Assembly (NCBI GenBank): GCA_028023455.1
Contig: JAQFVV010006293.1
Location: forward strand, 4,422,059-4,486,058
DNA length: 64,000 bases
Direction: 5' to 3'
From: Epiperipatus broadwayi
Taxonomy: Eukaryota > Onychophora > Udeonychophora > Euonychophora > Peripatidae
The translations under genes were made by a program, and so were the position numbers. The notes under the pieces are model-generated. The model saw only the letters and a list, made by a program, of their open reading frames with translations, had not been told where the DNA came from and ran no database searches. Positions 42,180-53,870 of this stretch are shown here, in pieces (position 1 is the first letter of the stretch; each line of letters begins with the position of its first letter).

Positions 42180-42770
42180 GACTCATTGAATTCAAATGTT
42201 TCCATTAAGAATGGGAATTTGGCAATAAATAGTCAAACTTTTTGAAGGTAGGCTCAGTGAACTATTGTCAAACCTGAATAACAGTATATACATTTTCCAG
42301 GCTGAGAACTGCTGTCACATGGCCAAATGGCAGTATACACATTCTTCAGTCTACAACTGTCACATAACTGAATGTCAGTATACATGTTGTCAAGAGAGAA
42401 TTACTGTCACAGAGCTGAAAGACAGAATATTCATTCATCAGACATTAGCTGTTAAGCTAAATGGTCAATGCAGTGAGGCAAGTCCATGACAGAACTGGAA
42501 GCTGCTAGAACCAAATGCCAACACAAGACAAGTTGTCACGTTCAGCCAGAAATTTCATCAAGTGTCACTGTACCTTCTCATGAGGTTGGCTGTCAGAATA
42601 CAGCTGGAAGTGGTAGGGAAATCTATAATATCACTTAAACATAGAACTAGGAGCTATACCTTTCCTACAGTAGCAGGTGGAGTGTAGACATTGTAAATAT
42701 AGTGTAAGTACAGAAGTGTATATTGTTTTCATGATTCATTAATAAATAAAATGAATTTATGCTTTTGTGT
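42180..42770 (+). other. Repeat-bearing, GC-richer sequence 3' of the LINE
   Basis: Follows the LINE coding remnants and ends near aataaataaaatgaattt (AATAAA-type signal at about 42,740). It could be a LINE 3' UTR, an exon of a noncoding transcript, or another element. The ORF at 42,265-42,489 is open but looks like translated tandem repeat (recurring CH.....QYT), not a protein domain. Confidence 0.4.
42258..42450. repeat. Four degenerate tandem units of about 46 bp
   Basis: Units begin near aactattgtcaaacctgaat, aactgctgtcacatggccaa, aactgtcacataactgaatg and aattactgtcacagagctga, each followed by a cAGTATAcA-like core (cagaatat in the last). The period is about 44-48 bp with perhaps 60-70% similarity between units. 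The composition is much less AT-rich than the flanks. Confidence 0.65.
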
Positions 42771-43984
42771 TATATTTAGATTTACTTATAAATATTGTAA
42801 AAAAAAAATCCTAATGTCATAAAACCTAAAATGATTTTCAAGCAGATTAAGATTTTCCACATAAATTCAAAATTTTCAGATATTTACTTCATTATTATTC
42901 ATCTTACATGTAAGTATATACTCACTATTAATGAAATAACCATAAGTAGTCTTATCTGAATTGCAGAGATGAAAACATGATGTAGAATAAAACAACTGCC
43001 AATTACTAACTAGTCATGTGAATCTCATACACTTACAAACCATTAAGTTTATGTTTACATTTATTAGAGATTTTTTAACACGAGAAACTAATGATAAATA
43101 GAGATATTTATATTATAAATTTCCGGAGATTTGAAATTATAATTTTACAAAAATTATTTAAAAATTGTTGTACAAATGATATTGAGACATTCAGTAAAAT
43201 ATCAAATGCAGATATACATAAAATTGAGAAATTTTTTCATACTTTTTGATGTAGGTGCAGTTTTTAATAATCATGAACTTTTTTTTTAATTAAAATTATC
43301 CTAGAATAAATAAATTAGCGTTAGAAAACTTCATTTAACACGAAAATACTAGAAATATTCAAGAATTGAATAGTGTATAAATATTTGTGCTTTAATTATA
43401 ATCAGCAATTTCGGCTCAATCAATCAATATATAACTATTTAAGCAATGTGTTCAATTAAGCAAAAAAAATATTGCGTATAAAAAAAAGTTGACATTTAAA
43501 AAAAAAAACAACCTGCTTTTTACAGGTCATAAGACTATATAAAAATTAAAAATTACGTAATTATTTCCTAAGAAAACAAGTTTATAATATTTCAAGGAAA
43601 TAGTAAATAAGTCAAGATTATGCTTGTCATGTATATGAATAGATATTAAATAAGTTAATAAACAATAAGGAACTCTTATCTAACCAAATCATAGTTTACA
43701 CTTTTCAATCATTGATATTAACCTAATTTACAACAGGAAAAACGCACATAAATGTTACTACATTTATTGACAAATAAATAAGCATAAGGATAAACAGACA
43801 AACAAATAATATTAAAAAAAATAGCGCTATTTGAGTTTACAAAGTCACGTATCACGCAAAACCGATATGTAGGAGAATTCAATAGATCTTTATTGATTGT
43901 CCAGCCAAAGATTTTTTTTTTAAAGGATTAAAATCGATCTCAAAATTTTGCTCACTTATTAAGTATTTTATATTTAACATTTTT
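42771..43984. other. AT-rich spacer, nothing recognised
   Basis: No ORF above background, no inverted or tandem repeat noticed. Confidence 0.5.
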
Positions 43985-43988
43985 ATAA

Positions 43989-44148
43989 TATATATAGAAG
44001 TGTAGGCAATATGTGAAAGGATAAATGAGATAAAAAAAATTTCTGAATTGATGTGGAGATTAATAATATATTTGAAGTGACTGATAATGGTTTGAATACA
44101 TTAACTTTATTATGATTTTACAGTTGATTGTAAAAATAACAAAACCTT
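43989..44148 (+). mobile_element. Penelope-like element fragment (isolated copy)
   Basis: About 160 bp nearly identical to the reverse complement of 45,425-45,570, starting gaagtgtaggcaatatgtga and ending acagttgattgtaaaaataa. In the larger copy this segment leads directly into GIY-YIG coding remnants, so it is an orphan piece of the same PLE. It lies just downstream of the minus-strand LINE end. Confidence 0.7.
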
Positions 44149-44499
44149 ATTAAATATATCACCATCTCCATCAACACACTCATGAAAACATATTCTAAAT
44201 TCAAGAAAGAGAAAGAGAGAATGAAAGAGAAATTTTTTCGATAATTATATAAATCAATCCGTGAAACACAAATACGTCCACACGTAAAACATGTTAACTC
44301 ATTTTTCTAATAATTTGATATATTGCGATGATTTTTAACAATTTCTTTTGCAGAATATTCTCTGACGAAAACAATTAACATTGCAATTCTTTAGAATGAT
44401 TTTTTGAGATTATTCTTTTAACTTAAATGGGTTCTATCTTTTTCATTAAAACACAAGGCAAAGTTTACTATAAAATATTACTCTTAGAAGAAAGTCTTA

Positions 44500-44740
44500 T
44501 ATTCTTCATTCGTTTCATATGCCCAATCCAACCAAAGTGTGATTTTATATTAGTGGACTCACTAATATCAGGTTGGAAAACATATTGATTAGTCTTATGA
44601 CCTTGCCATCGTATTTTTATATTCAGCATTCTTCAATTAAACTTTTCTGATGCTTTTATATTGTGTCAATAGGAGTCCAAGTCTTAGTTCCATGCAATTA
44701 ATTAGATAAAAATAAAAATTGTACTTAGGATTAATTTAAT
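44500..44740 (-). pseudogene. C-terminal piece of a minus-strand LINE
   Basis: Minus-strand translation over several frames gives IRWQGHKTNQYVFQPDIS and HFGWIGHMKRM. These match the family text IRWQDxVTNxEVL...LRWxGHVxRM at the C-terminus of CFDP2-like RTE LINEs. Its upstream domains continue at 46,110-47,350, beyond the PLE pair at 44,871-46,107, so the LINE was split by that insertion. Confidence 0.75.
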
Positions 44741-44870
44741 TGGGGTAATTACTATCCTGTGATGAAATTTTCAATTTTTTTAAGTTATTAAGAATAAATC
44801 CATTTACTTCTGTTTCTAATCAAGACTCAATCCTTTTTTCTTTTCAAAAATATACAGTACATATAGCCAT

Positions 44871-45573
44871 ATAATTCTATAATTAAAACCACTTCTTTTC
44901 TTTTCAAAAACTTTATTTGATGTATATATATATATCCACTTATTTCCAACGTTTCGACTATCTTTACTCTATAGTCATTTTCAAGGATCTAGAAAAAACA
45001 TTACATTATAAACAAACTTCACATAATAAAACCAAAAAACAAAAAAATAAAAATAATCAAAAACAATATAAAACATATAAACCCCATAAAATTTAAAAAT
45101 AAATAAAATACATTAAAATCAATTAAATTAAAAACACAAAACATACACCACACTTACTTGACTCCCTTCTCAAAAAACTTTCCCTTTTTACATTTTCTTT
45201 TATCCAAAAAAACCAATTGTTACAATAAAAAACTTATTTCCTTTCTCTTTCTTATATACTTCAAAAATGAATTTATTTCCAAAAATAATTCTTTATTCAT
45301 GTCTTATCCAATTCTATTTAAAACAGGTTTATATATTTTTATATATAAACTCTCTTTTACCATTCTTTCTTTATACAATCTAACCCCCTCCAACATTTTA
45401 ATCTTAAAATCTGTATGTTATTTTTACAATCAACTGTAAAATCATAATAAAGTTAATGTATTTTCAAACCATTATCAGTCACTTCAAATATATTATTAAT
45501 CTCCACATCAATTCAGAATTTTTTTTTATCTCATTTATCCTTTCACATATTGCCTACACTCCTATATATATTT
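44871..45573 (-). mobile_element. Penelope-like element fragment, longer copy of a head-to-head pair
   Basis: Read on the minus strand the unit runs from about 45,570 to 44,871. It starts with the segment also found at 43,989-44,148, then GIY-YIG coding remnants (RIVKESLYIKRYKPVLNK-like, in broken frames), then an AT-rich noncoding end with a hammerhead-like motif (44,947-44,990). Family members have R.VKEALYIKK..P.LN at the end of the GIY-YIG endonuclease domain of PLE proteins. The plus-strand ORF at 45,158-45,439 is a shadow in the wrong orientation. A second, 5'-shorter copy follows head-to-head. Confidence 0.8.
44947..44990 (-). ncRNA. Hammerhead-like motif, PLE locus 1 (longer copy)
   Basis: Minus strand: ccttgaaaat, then helix gactat/atagtc around loop agagtaaag, then GAAAC and gttgg. 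The position of a perfect 6-bp helix directly before GAAA matches helix II and core of hammerhead ribozymes found in PLE terminal repeats. The CTGATGA box is degenerate (CTTGAAAA), so activity is unlikely. Confidence 0.4.
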
Positions 45574-46107
45574 AAGATTAAAATGTTGGAGGGGGTTAGA
45601 TTGTATAAAGAAAGAATAGTAAAAGAGAGTTTATATATAAAAAGATATAAACCTGTTTTAAATAAAATTGGATAAGACATGAATAAATAATTATTTTTGG
45701 AAATAAATTCATTTTTGAAATATATAAGAAAGAAAAAGGAAATAAGTTTTTTATTGTAACAATTGGTTTTTTGGATAAAAGAAAATGTAAAAAGGGAAAG
45801 TTTTTTGAGAAGGGAGTCAAGTAAGTGTGGTGTATGTTTTGTGTTTTTAATTTAATTGATTTTAATGTATTTTATTTATTTTTAAATTTTATGGGGTTTA
45901 TATGTTTTATATTGTTTTTGATTATTTTTGTTTTTTTGTTTTTTGTTTTTATTATGTGAAGTTTGTTTATAATGTAATGTTTTTTCTAGATCCTTGAAAA
46001 TGACTATAGAGTAAAGATAGTCAAAATGTTGGAAATAAGTGGATATATATATATACATCAAATAAAGTTTTTGAAAAGAAAAGAAGTGGTTTTAATTATA
46101 GAATTAT
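45574..46107 (+). mobile_element. Penelope-like element fragment, truncated plus-strand copy
   Basis: Inverted copy of 44,871-45,406 (534 against 536 bp, about 96-97% similar by eye), forming a large hairpin with loop 45,407-45,573. On the plus strand it reads KMLEGVRLYKERIVKE followed by SLYIKRYKPVLNKI, then a stop and the noncoding terminus, ending gtggttttaattatagaattat. Head-to-head pairs with one truncated partner are a known PLE insertion pattern. Weakly similar flanks (atagccatat before, atagcaatat after) may be a target duplication. The minus-strand ORF 45,596-45,820 is a shadow. Confidence 0.82.
45988..46032 (+). ncRNA. Hammerhead-like motif, PLE locus 1 (truncated copy)
   Basis: Same motif as 44,947-44,990 on the plus strand, but GAAAC is mutated (gtcaaaatg), so the core is more decayed here. 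Confidence 0.3.
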
Positions 46108-46109
46108 TA

Positions 46110-47350
46110 AGAATAGCAATATCACATCATATGAAATGTATGTTGCATCTTAACATCTATGCCTATTTTTCTAAATTATAAACTATGAAGCTATTTAAAT
46201 TGCCTTATATTCTCAAGTTGATAAACATACAAACTATAAGTAGCTGAGGATTTTTCTTTCATTATTAGTTGATAGAGAATATGAACATTTTGAGTTAATT
46301 ACTAAAAAAAATCTTTGTATTTTATATTCAAAACATTAAGTATATTATGAAAATTGTTTTTAAACTAGCAAAGATTTCAAAATTATCAGAATACTGTAAA
46401 TCCAGAATCCAAAAAGATAAGATTTTTGGTTTTGCTTAAAATTGATTCAAATTAAAAATTCCTATCATCAAACTGGTATGAATCTGTTGCCTGTTGTGTT
46501 AAATTGCCTATAACAATGCCAAAAGTCCAATTATAAAAATCAAGATCAATATGCACCACCAGTTTTCATTTTAAATGCCTCACATTTTCTACCTATAGTA
46601 ATAACCCTTTTTTTCATTTCATCAAGTAGAACTTTAGTAGACAATCAACTTGTTACAAATAATATTAACTAAATACATAAAAGCAATTGATAGATGACTT
46701 TGTAATTCCTGATACTCCTTACATTTTTCTGGCAAAAAAAAAAACATTTTTTATGGTGTTTCTTGATTTTCTAAAATTATATTGAGGTTCTGATAATCAT
46801 TTATTTATGAAACAAAATCCTTGAAGATACTTTTTCTGGAGGAACTATTAATCTTGTTTATTTCATTTATTTTCAAAATTGGAACAACTGAAGTATCCTT
46901 AAGATCAGACAGCATAACTTTATAAATAAATATGTTTTTAAAAAAGTTTCATTATTTTAAAAGGTAGCACTATATAGCAACCATATTTTAAAACCTTTTT
47001 TATGTATGCCATTAAGATATACAACCCTTCCATTTTTAAGATTATATAGCTCTGTTTGGATTTCACTAAATTGGATATCTTGCTCAAACCTAAATAAATA
47101 ATTAAAATGGATAAATCATTAAAAGTTTTCACCTCAGTTTTTGTACTATTATTCAAAAGATGATTGAAACGATCGTCCCATTTGTCCAAAATATCTCTGT
47201 CATTTTATAACACAGTTTTCAGGTTCATATATTATTAATCAAGCAATTGTTGTTATTTCTGTCAATCCATGAATTTTGTGGTGAATCTATGCACTTAATT
47301 TACTTTTCTGCCAAACAAAATATACTTCATGTTTTCTTTTGATTAAGTCT
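46110..47350 (-). pseudogene. RT and linker part of the split minus-strand LINE
   Basis: Minus strand. Around 47,340-47,260, KDLIKRKHEVYFVWQ-like text may be the EN-RT linker. At 47,189-47,120 ILDKWDDRFNHLLNNSTK matches the W.EHFN.LLN..S motif, and LSKISNLVKSKQ continues it. At about 47,035-46,970 NGIHKKGFKIW and VLKYGC match NGKAPGxDGIPAEVLKYGG. SDLKDTSVVPILK (about 46,910-46,870) matches the W...IVPIFK step. Frame changes and stops are frequent. Orientation and order fit the C-terminal piece at 44,500-44,740. Confidence 0.72.
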
Positions 47351-48540
47351 TTAATAATAAAATCATTGTCAGAAAATTAGTCATAATTCTTTTTTTTTGT
47401 GAACTCAAGAATAGATTTATTTGTATTTATAACACACTCCTCAAGAAAATTCCATGCAATAAAAAGAGGACAGCTCTAAATTTTAGACATTTTATTACTT
47501 AGCAGCTGTTGAAGCTAAGAATGTATAGTAAATATTTCTAAAAAAAATAACATAAATTTTTTGGAAACTAAGGTTGAACTAAGACATATTTTTTGATGCA
47601 TTTTTGAATTGTATTAATCTGCGATGACTAATATTCAGCTTTGTAAATACTTATAATAAATTAAACATATATTATATCTTGATGCCTAACTATAATATAG
47701 TCTACTAAATGCCACTGTTTTAAGCATGGATGCTTCCATGATCATTTATAGCAATTTTTATGCCTAAACAAAGTATTTATGATAGTGAATTCATATGTTG
47801 GAAAGAATTAAAAACCAGCAAACCATCTGAAGTTACAATACTACAATGTTTTCCGTTTTGCTAGGCCTCTCCACGCTAATATAAACTGACATGAGTTGAT
47901 CAAGCTATGTCAAAAAAGAAGAAAGTTATATTTCTATTCTAAAAACATAGCTATATTTCCTGATCAACTCGGCTTATTAATTGTTGAGAATTGTGCTATT
48001 GACGAAATCAGCTTTTAATTTATTTAATCTGGGCACCAGAATTCCTAAGAATTTGCTGAAATCGTCATATAACATCTCACAAATAAAAAAAATACTTTTA
48101 AACTAATCGGTATTACATCATACCGTAATGAGAATTATTTTTTTAAGATTATTATTCCTGGCTTATTCAAACATATTGGCAAAGGTAAATTACATTTTTT
48201 ATCTTATTAAACTACTAATAGATTTAATAATAAAAAATAATAACTATTATTAATAATGCACAAATGAAAATTGGTATTAGAAATATTTTTATTCTAATAG
48301 ACTAAAAAAATATTTGAAATAAATTACTTATCAAGTAAATTAGAGAGAACACACTTAATTCTGACGTGAAACATTAATAATAAAAAAATAACTGCTGAAT
48401 AATTAATTACAAAGTTCTTGGTTAAATAAGAGTCTCTTGATCAATTAAATTAAAGTCTCTATCGGGATCCTATTATAAGCTTATTTTTTTACGAGTAGTT
48501 TTTAAAATGGTTAACTTTGTCACAATCAGGATAATGAAGC
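47351..48540. other. Probable 5' part of the minus-strand LINE, too decayed to assign
   Basis: Composition and orientation suggest upstream EN remnants of the LINE at 46,110-47,350, but I could not find a convincing EN motif. No other feature seen. Confidence 0.3.
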
Positions 48541-48543
48541 ATA

Positions 48544-48831
48544 ACTTACCGGTAAGTTTTGTGAATTCAGTAGTAGATAACTATGCATAGTTTTTCGGGG
48601 TTGAATTGAGCTCACGGCCTTTGATTATTAGTTGATCTTGGTGCTGGTTCTATAGGCTAGTCGCGTAAGCTTCTCTGGTGTCCATCGGTAATGATGTCAG
48701 CTAAAGCTCCGGTCTACTCTCGTATGAATAACTTTTTCATCGTAGAGTGGTCTGGATTCTCTAATCCAAAACCAACCAAAAGAATATCAGCTAAACCAAG
48801 ATGTTCCTCCAACCGAATCCCCCTTTTTATA
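48544..48831 (-). promoter_or_regulatory. Candidate TATA promoter with noncoding first exon
   Basis: A 290-bp patch markedly richer in G+C and CpG than its surroundings. On the minus strand a TATA box TATAAAAAG (48,831-48,823) is followed by CpG-containing transcribed-looking sequence to a strong splice donor at 48,551/48,550. The donor is a perfect palindrome, acttaccggtaagt (48,544-48,557), so it works in either direction. The plus-strand ORF at 48,691-48,948 crosses the TATA box and has no known domain. No downstream coding exon is identified within the window. Confidence 0.35.
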
Positions 48832-48949
48832 CTAGAGGTCCAGTTTTCAGACTCTGCGCATATCTTTTGTTTGTCAAAATATACATTGATAATCTTATAT
48901 ATTCTTTATAAAATTTATGTTACAAAGTCTTTATTTTTTTCAGCATAAT

Positions 48950-51900
48950 TCTGCCATCTTTAATTAGTTGAAATATTTTTACTTTCTCTTATCTAGATTG
49001 GTAATTTGTGTCTTTTGTTCTCTCCAATTCTAACTTTTATTTCTAATTACATAAAAAAAAAAAATGAAAGAATAATTTAACTTTCATTGTACGTTATTTT
49101 TTTTTTTTTAAAAAATTAGTCAAAAAAAAATCTAAATTTACTTTTATTTTTTAGCTTTTACCAAATGTCAATATATTTGCAACGTATATAAATAAACGTT
49201 ACAATACAAATATGATTTTTTAATAACTTTTGGCCAAAATTCTCTATTTGTACAAACATCTGTATTAAATACTCCAAGAGAAAAAAAAAAAATCTTAATA
49301 ATATTGTTGTAGTAATGCTATCCAAATAAAAAAAAAATCTTTTTCTGAATTTTCTGAATCTTAACTTGGAATATAAGTACTAATTAAATGAGCACTGATA
49401 CTATTGTGCAGGCTACATTTAATAACATTACCCTTCCATTGATACAATGAAAAATTCTAAAATTAGGACATACTAAATTTGATTTTGTAGAAAATTCAAT
49501 TCTTATGCAATCTACTTTCACCAGCTAATTTGTCTTTTGAAAGGAAACCTGGTAACCATCAACTTATTTTATTAAACTTCCATTCTTTTAAAGATAATTT
49601 TCACTAAAATTATCTATATAAAACCAAAATTTTGGTAGCTCCTTAGTCACCAATACTTTTCTCTCTTATACCCACAAATAATTTTTAATACATAGTTAGA
49701 ATATTCAATTTATTTATATTTAAAAAAAATAGAATATTTATCTTTAGAATTATCACTGTCTTCTGCTCCACCACTAGTATTAATGATGAGTAATTCACCA
49801 GCCATGTAAACCTAACTAGACTGTGTGAGACAGATTATTTTTAAGACAGCATTTTTGAGAGCCCTTAGACTTCTATTATGCAAGAAATCCTTAAATAGGG
49901 CTGCCTAAATAATTAATTTTTGCCCAATTACATATCTATCTCAAATCATATTTCAGCACAATTCAATAGTATTGTCTCAAATAAAAATTTTAACTAAGGG
50001 GATGGCAGCCATGTCTCCATTATTACTTTTTTAATACTCAAATGCTTGAACTAAAAAATGGAAAAGAGAATTGGAATAAGAAATTTGTGCTATAGATAAC
50101 AGATGAAAATGTGATTGCATAAGCAAATAATTTTATTGATACAATTACATTTTCATAATGATCAGATCTTATTTTGACTGAAAAAATGACAAGCACAGCC
50201 ACCTTGCAAGCAAGCAGTTGGTTGCAGATGGTTGTTGTGTATTCACCTCCCAGCCGATGCTATGACATATGGAAAAAAAGACAGAAAAAGACATCTGTAA
50301 AACAAAATAAATAGCCTTTGATGTACCAATATCCTGACTTACAAGGTAGCAGGAGGTACTTTTAGTTGACACTGTTTATTTGTTATTCACAGTTAGTATA
50401 TAAAGGTAATTCCACTATTTACCTACAACTTGTGGAGTCCATTATTGGCCTGAGTTAACTTTATAGTAATATATATCTTATATCACAATAATGAATATAT
50501 CATTTGCCATGTTGCATTATTAAAAGATTTCTGAAATAAATATTTTAATTTTATTTGAAGTACAATCTATCTTGCTATATTTTCATTTGTATGCTTCAAT
50601 GTTAAATTTTTTCTTAATTTTTTTTTAATGTGTCTGTTTTTTCTTTACTAGTCTACGTTCTTTCCCATACATTACAATTTATCCTGTTTTTTTTTTTTTA
50701 TATTAGTTTTAAAAGCTTGCTGTATGATAAACTATTTATTTCCAATTTTTTCCCAATGTTTGTGATTGCATAGTAAAATATAGTCCACTTTTCAAACCAC
50801 ATTAAACCTATAAAAAAAGAACAAATAAAACAAATAATCAAATAGTTTGATATTGGGGAAGTCATGTGACATTCTAGCACGGAAATTACAAGTTGAATTT
50901 TGATCAATTTTCATTTCTCAATTCCATCATTCTTAACTTTGTTTTAAATTATGTAGAATGAAAACAGTTTATAATCCCACATATCATAAAACAAAAACTT
51001 AAATCCTGATTCTCACAACTGACTCTATATTTTCAACATTGCACGCCCCTAGAATTCTAATTATAATACTACATGACAATTTTTTTTTACAGCTTCATGA
51101 AAATCACAAAATAAAACCTTTTCACAATATTCAAACTTATTTATGTAATTCATTAAATTACATAGAAACCGAGCATTTTTGCCTTTTAAGAATATTAATA
51201 TCTTTTGTTTCTGTTTATACTACTTATTTAGAATCAATACTTTTTGTTTTGAGAATATTAATATTTTTTATTTTGTTAATAATTAATCTTGAGGTATTAG
51301 ATAGATAAATTAAAGTTTTTTTTTTTTTCATGTTTGATATATTAAATTTAATCAAATGAAATAATTCAGATTGAATCTACTATAGGCTTCATTTATATTT
51401 GTTATTATGGGCATAAAATTATTCATGATTTTATTACTCTATAGTTATTTTGTCTTTTTATAATTGCTTAGAATATATATATATTGGAAATTTGTTTTTT
51501 CTGATTATTTTAATTCAAATTCAATAAATATATGGTATTTATCTTTTGGAAACTTAATACTCTTGGCTCAGTCATTAAAATTGCTATTATCGGTTTACTG
51601 CTGAATGACAATTTTACTTATCAAATCAGATCACATTCTCAAATTTTTCATATATCTTGCTGTACTTTTAAAATATACATAGCTATTTTCCTCTTTAAGA
51701 TAATCTCTTAACTTTGTTTTTTTCTTATTTATTTTGCTTTTATAGATTTTTGTCCAACATGTTTTACAACCATTCACCATCTGATTAGTGTTACTTTTTT
51801 CCCCACAATTTTATCAAAAATAATATTTTTCAATTACTATTTTTATAATTTTATTTTACTGATTTTACTTTTTATAAATTTAAGAGATCTCACCTTTTGA

Positions 51901-52230
51901 ATTAAAACAAAATGTAAATAATATCTTTATTCTAGATCTACTTCTTTTCTATTTATTATTTTCAATTTTTTTAATCCGATGTGGCTTTTAGTAAATTTCT
52001 TAGCACTTTATATCATATTTTTGTTTAATTTATAGTATAGTTTTTTTATTGCTTAAATAACTTTTATTTTAATATTTATATCTTTGTGTCTTTTTTTAAA
52101 TATTTTTTTTTTTTGCAGAATTTATTGCTATTTCATAGTTGTATTTTTTTATATACCATCATACATTTTTTTAAAAACCATTCAAACATCACATGTCTGC
52201 CATTACTTTTTTGTTCAAGTTATTAAAATA
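48950..52230. other. AT-rich DNA without recognisable genes
   Basis: No conserved ORFs or terminal repeats found. ORFs at 50,169-50,372, 50,698-50,907, 51,039-51,308 and 52,084-52,377 carry no motifs. A slightly GC-richer patch at about 50,170-50,290 contains gatgctatgacatatgg, resembling gatgctatgacacatg at about 60,547. Confidence 0.5.
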
Positions 52231-52232
52231 AT

Positions 52233-52795
52233 GCCAACTCTCTCCATGAAAAAGTTGAACCTAGTGCAGGATATTGTAATCAATAGATGTCAGAAGCTTT
52301 GTGCATTTAATTCCCTATCTAGCGTTTACTCATCCAATATCTTTAGACTAGTTACTTGTTATGGCCATCATCATTGAAAAGCCTTGATTAGAGAGCAATG
52401 TAGCTAAATCTTTGGATCTAATGCATCTCTCCAGCAACTACATTTTACTCATTCAACCAATTATAAAACAATGAGCCCAAACTGTGAACACAATAATGTT
52501 TTCAATTCAAACTAATTTCCCTGCATAGTTTAAATTGAAACATTATGTTTTTCAGTTTGGGTTCATTTCTTTATAGTTGACTAAATAGGTAAAAGATAGT
52601 TGCTGGAGAAATGCATTAAATTCAAAGGTCTAGGAATATTGCTCTTAGATCAAGGCTTCTTACTGATTACAGCCATGTGCTAGAAACTAGTCTGGGAGTA
52701 TTAGATGAGTAGGTACTAGATAGAGGTTTAAATACACATACCTTCTGACATTTGTTGATTTCTATAGTTGGCACTAGGTGATGCTAATGTACGAT
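52233..52795. mobile_element. Hairpin element H1, longest palindromic copy
   Basis: A 560-bp imperfect palindrome. The left half carries gatgtcagaagctttgtgca, tactcatccaat and gcatctctccagcaac. The right half in reverse complement carries aatgtcagaaggtatgtgta, tactcatctaat and gcatttctccagcaac. The left end gccaactctctcc pairs loosely with the right end ttggcactaggtgatgc. It shares aataggtaaaa and gatgagtagg.actagat blocks with the copy at 28,848. The axis lies near 52,515-52,530 within aattcaaactaatttccctg. Confidence 0.65.
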
Positions 52796-53419
52796 CACTA
52801 TTTAAAAATGTTTTTGTTGTCATTGTATATAATTTAAAATATTAAGATTTTATAAAATTGAGTTTAGTAGTTATATTAATACCAAATTTGTTAATGAATT
52901 GTTGCATTTTTACCAAACTGAGTATGTATTATATTCATATTGATCTTTTTCAAAAGAGAGACATGTTGAAAGTCTGCTTTTATTTTGAAATAGATTGCAA
53001 TATAGGGGTATTAACTATTGATGCTCTATTTTTTAATATTAGTTCTTTATCTAACTTTACAACAAATATGTAAGTCATCTCATTAAACAAGGATCATCAC
53101 AAAAAGAAAAACATATTTGGTGGGATAATCAAGCCATAATGCAACTCAGTTGGGCCTTTAATTAGTTTCTTTTAGATCTATTTCACCATGACAGCTTTTT
53201 TTTTTTAGAAAAAATCTTAACTTTGCAAAATTTTCCTGCTAAATTTCACAAAACGATTTTTTCTATTATATATGTCTTCATATTCTAATTTATTCTTAAT
53301 TTCATCCTCAAAGTATTTTTTAATTGTATAAAACCATTAAAACATAATTTGATCATCATTTTCTATGTTTACACAAATTGTTAAAATAGTAGAAAAACTT
53401 TATAGTTAATTAAATAGGT

Positions 53420-53612
53420 AAAAGGTAGCTGTTGGATTGTTGCATTAGATCCTAAGATCTAGGTGCAATGCTCTCACATCCAAGGCTTGCCACAAACTAG
53501 AAATTAGTCTGGTAATGTTGGATAAGTACTAGATAAGGATTTTATGCAGAAATCATTTTGAATCCATTAATTACTAAGGGTTTCAATAGATGGCATTATT
53601 GTATGGAAAGTT
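53420..53612. mobile_element. Hairpin element H1, half copy
   Basis: Matches only the right half of the family: aataggtaaaaggtagctgt, attagatcctaagatctagg, ggataagtactagataagga, and the terminus gatggcattattgtatgg followed by aaagtt. The left half is missing, so this is a truncated copy. Confidence 0.6.
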
Positions 53613-53614
53613 AT

Positions 53615-53850
53615 GAGTAAAGGGCAGGTAACAAGATGGGTGAAAAATGTAATGCAGTATGCAAAAGATTTGGATAAAGAAATTATATCAGTATATTTGT
53701 ACAAAAGATGGTATGATTGCATTAAGAGGATTGTTGAGTGTTATAGTAGTCAGGAATGGGATAAAAAATAGATTTATTAATAACGAATAGGGAGTTAGAG
53801 AGATGGAGAAATGTATGGAAAGTAAAAAGAGTTTAAATATATATATATAT
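53615..53850 (+). pseudogene. LINE C-terminal fragment, part 1 (before satellite insertion)
   Basis: Plus-strand open text VTRWVKNVMQYAKDLDKEII, then YKRWYDCIKRIVECYSSQEW, a stop (tag at about 53,769) and, in another frame, LLITNRELERWRNVWKVKR. This flows in meaning into RSELIYDNSKESSLLFK at 55,163, implying one coding region split by the 1.3-kb satellite block between. The reading suggests the C-terminal region of a zinc-knuckle LINE (Jockey/CR1/I-like). It is distinct from the RTE-like LINEs elsewhere in the window. Confidence 0.5.
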
Positions 53851-53870
53851 ATATATTATGATTAATATAT

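Noticed and set aside
45158-45820. Two similar convergent ORFs starting MTPFSKNFPFLH
   Set aside because: They are the antisense of the PLE coding remnants in an inverted repeat; similarity comes from the DNA duplication.
52084-52377. 97-codon plus-strand ORF
   Set aside because: Runs from T-rich sequence into the hairpin element H1; no motif and not conserved in other H1 copies.
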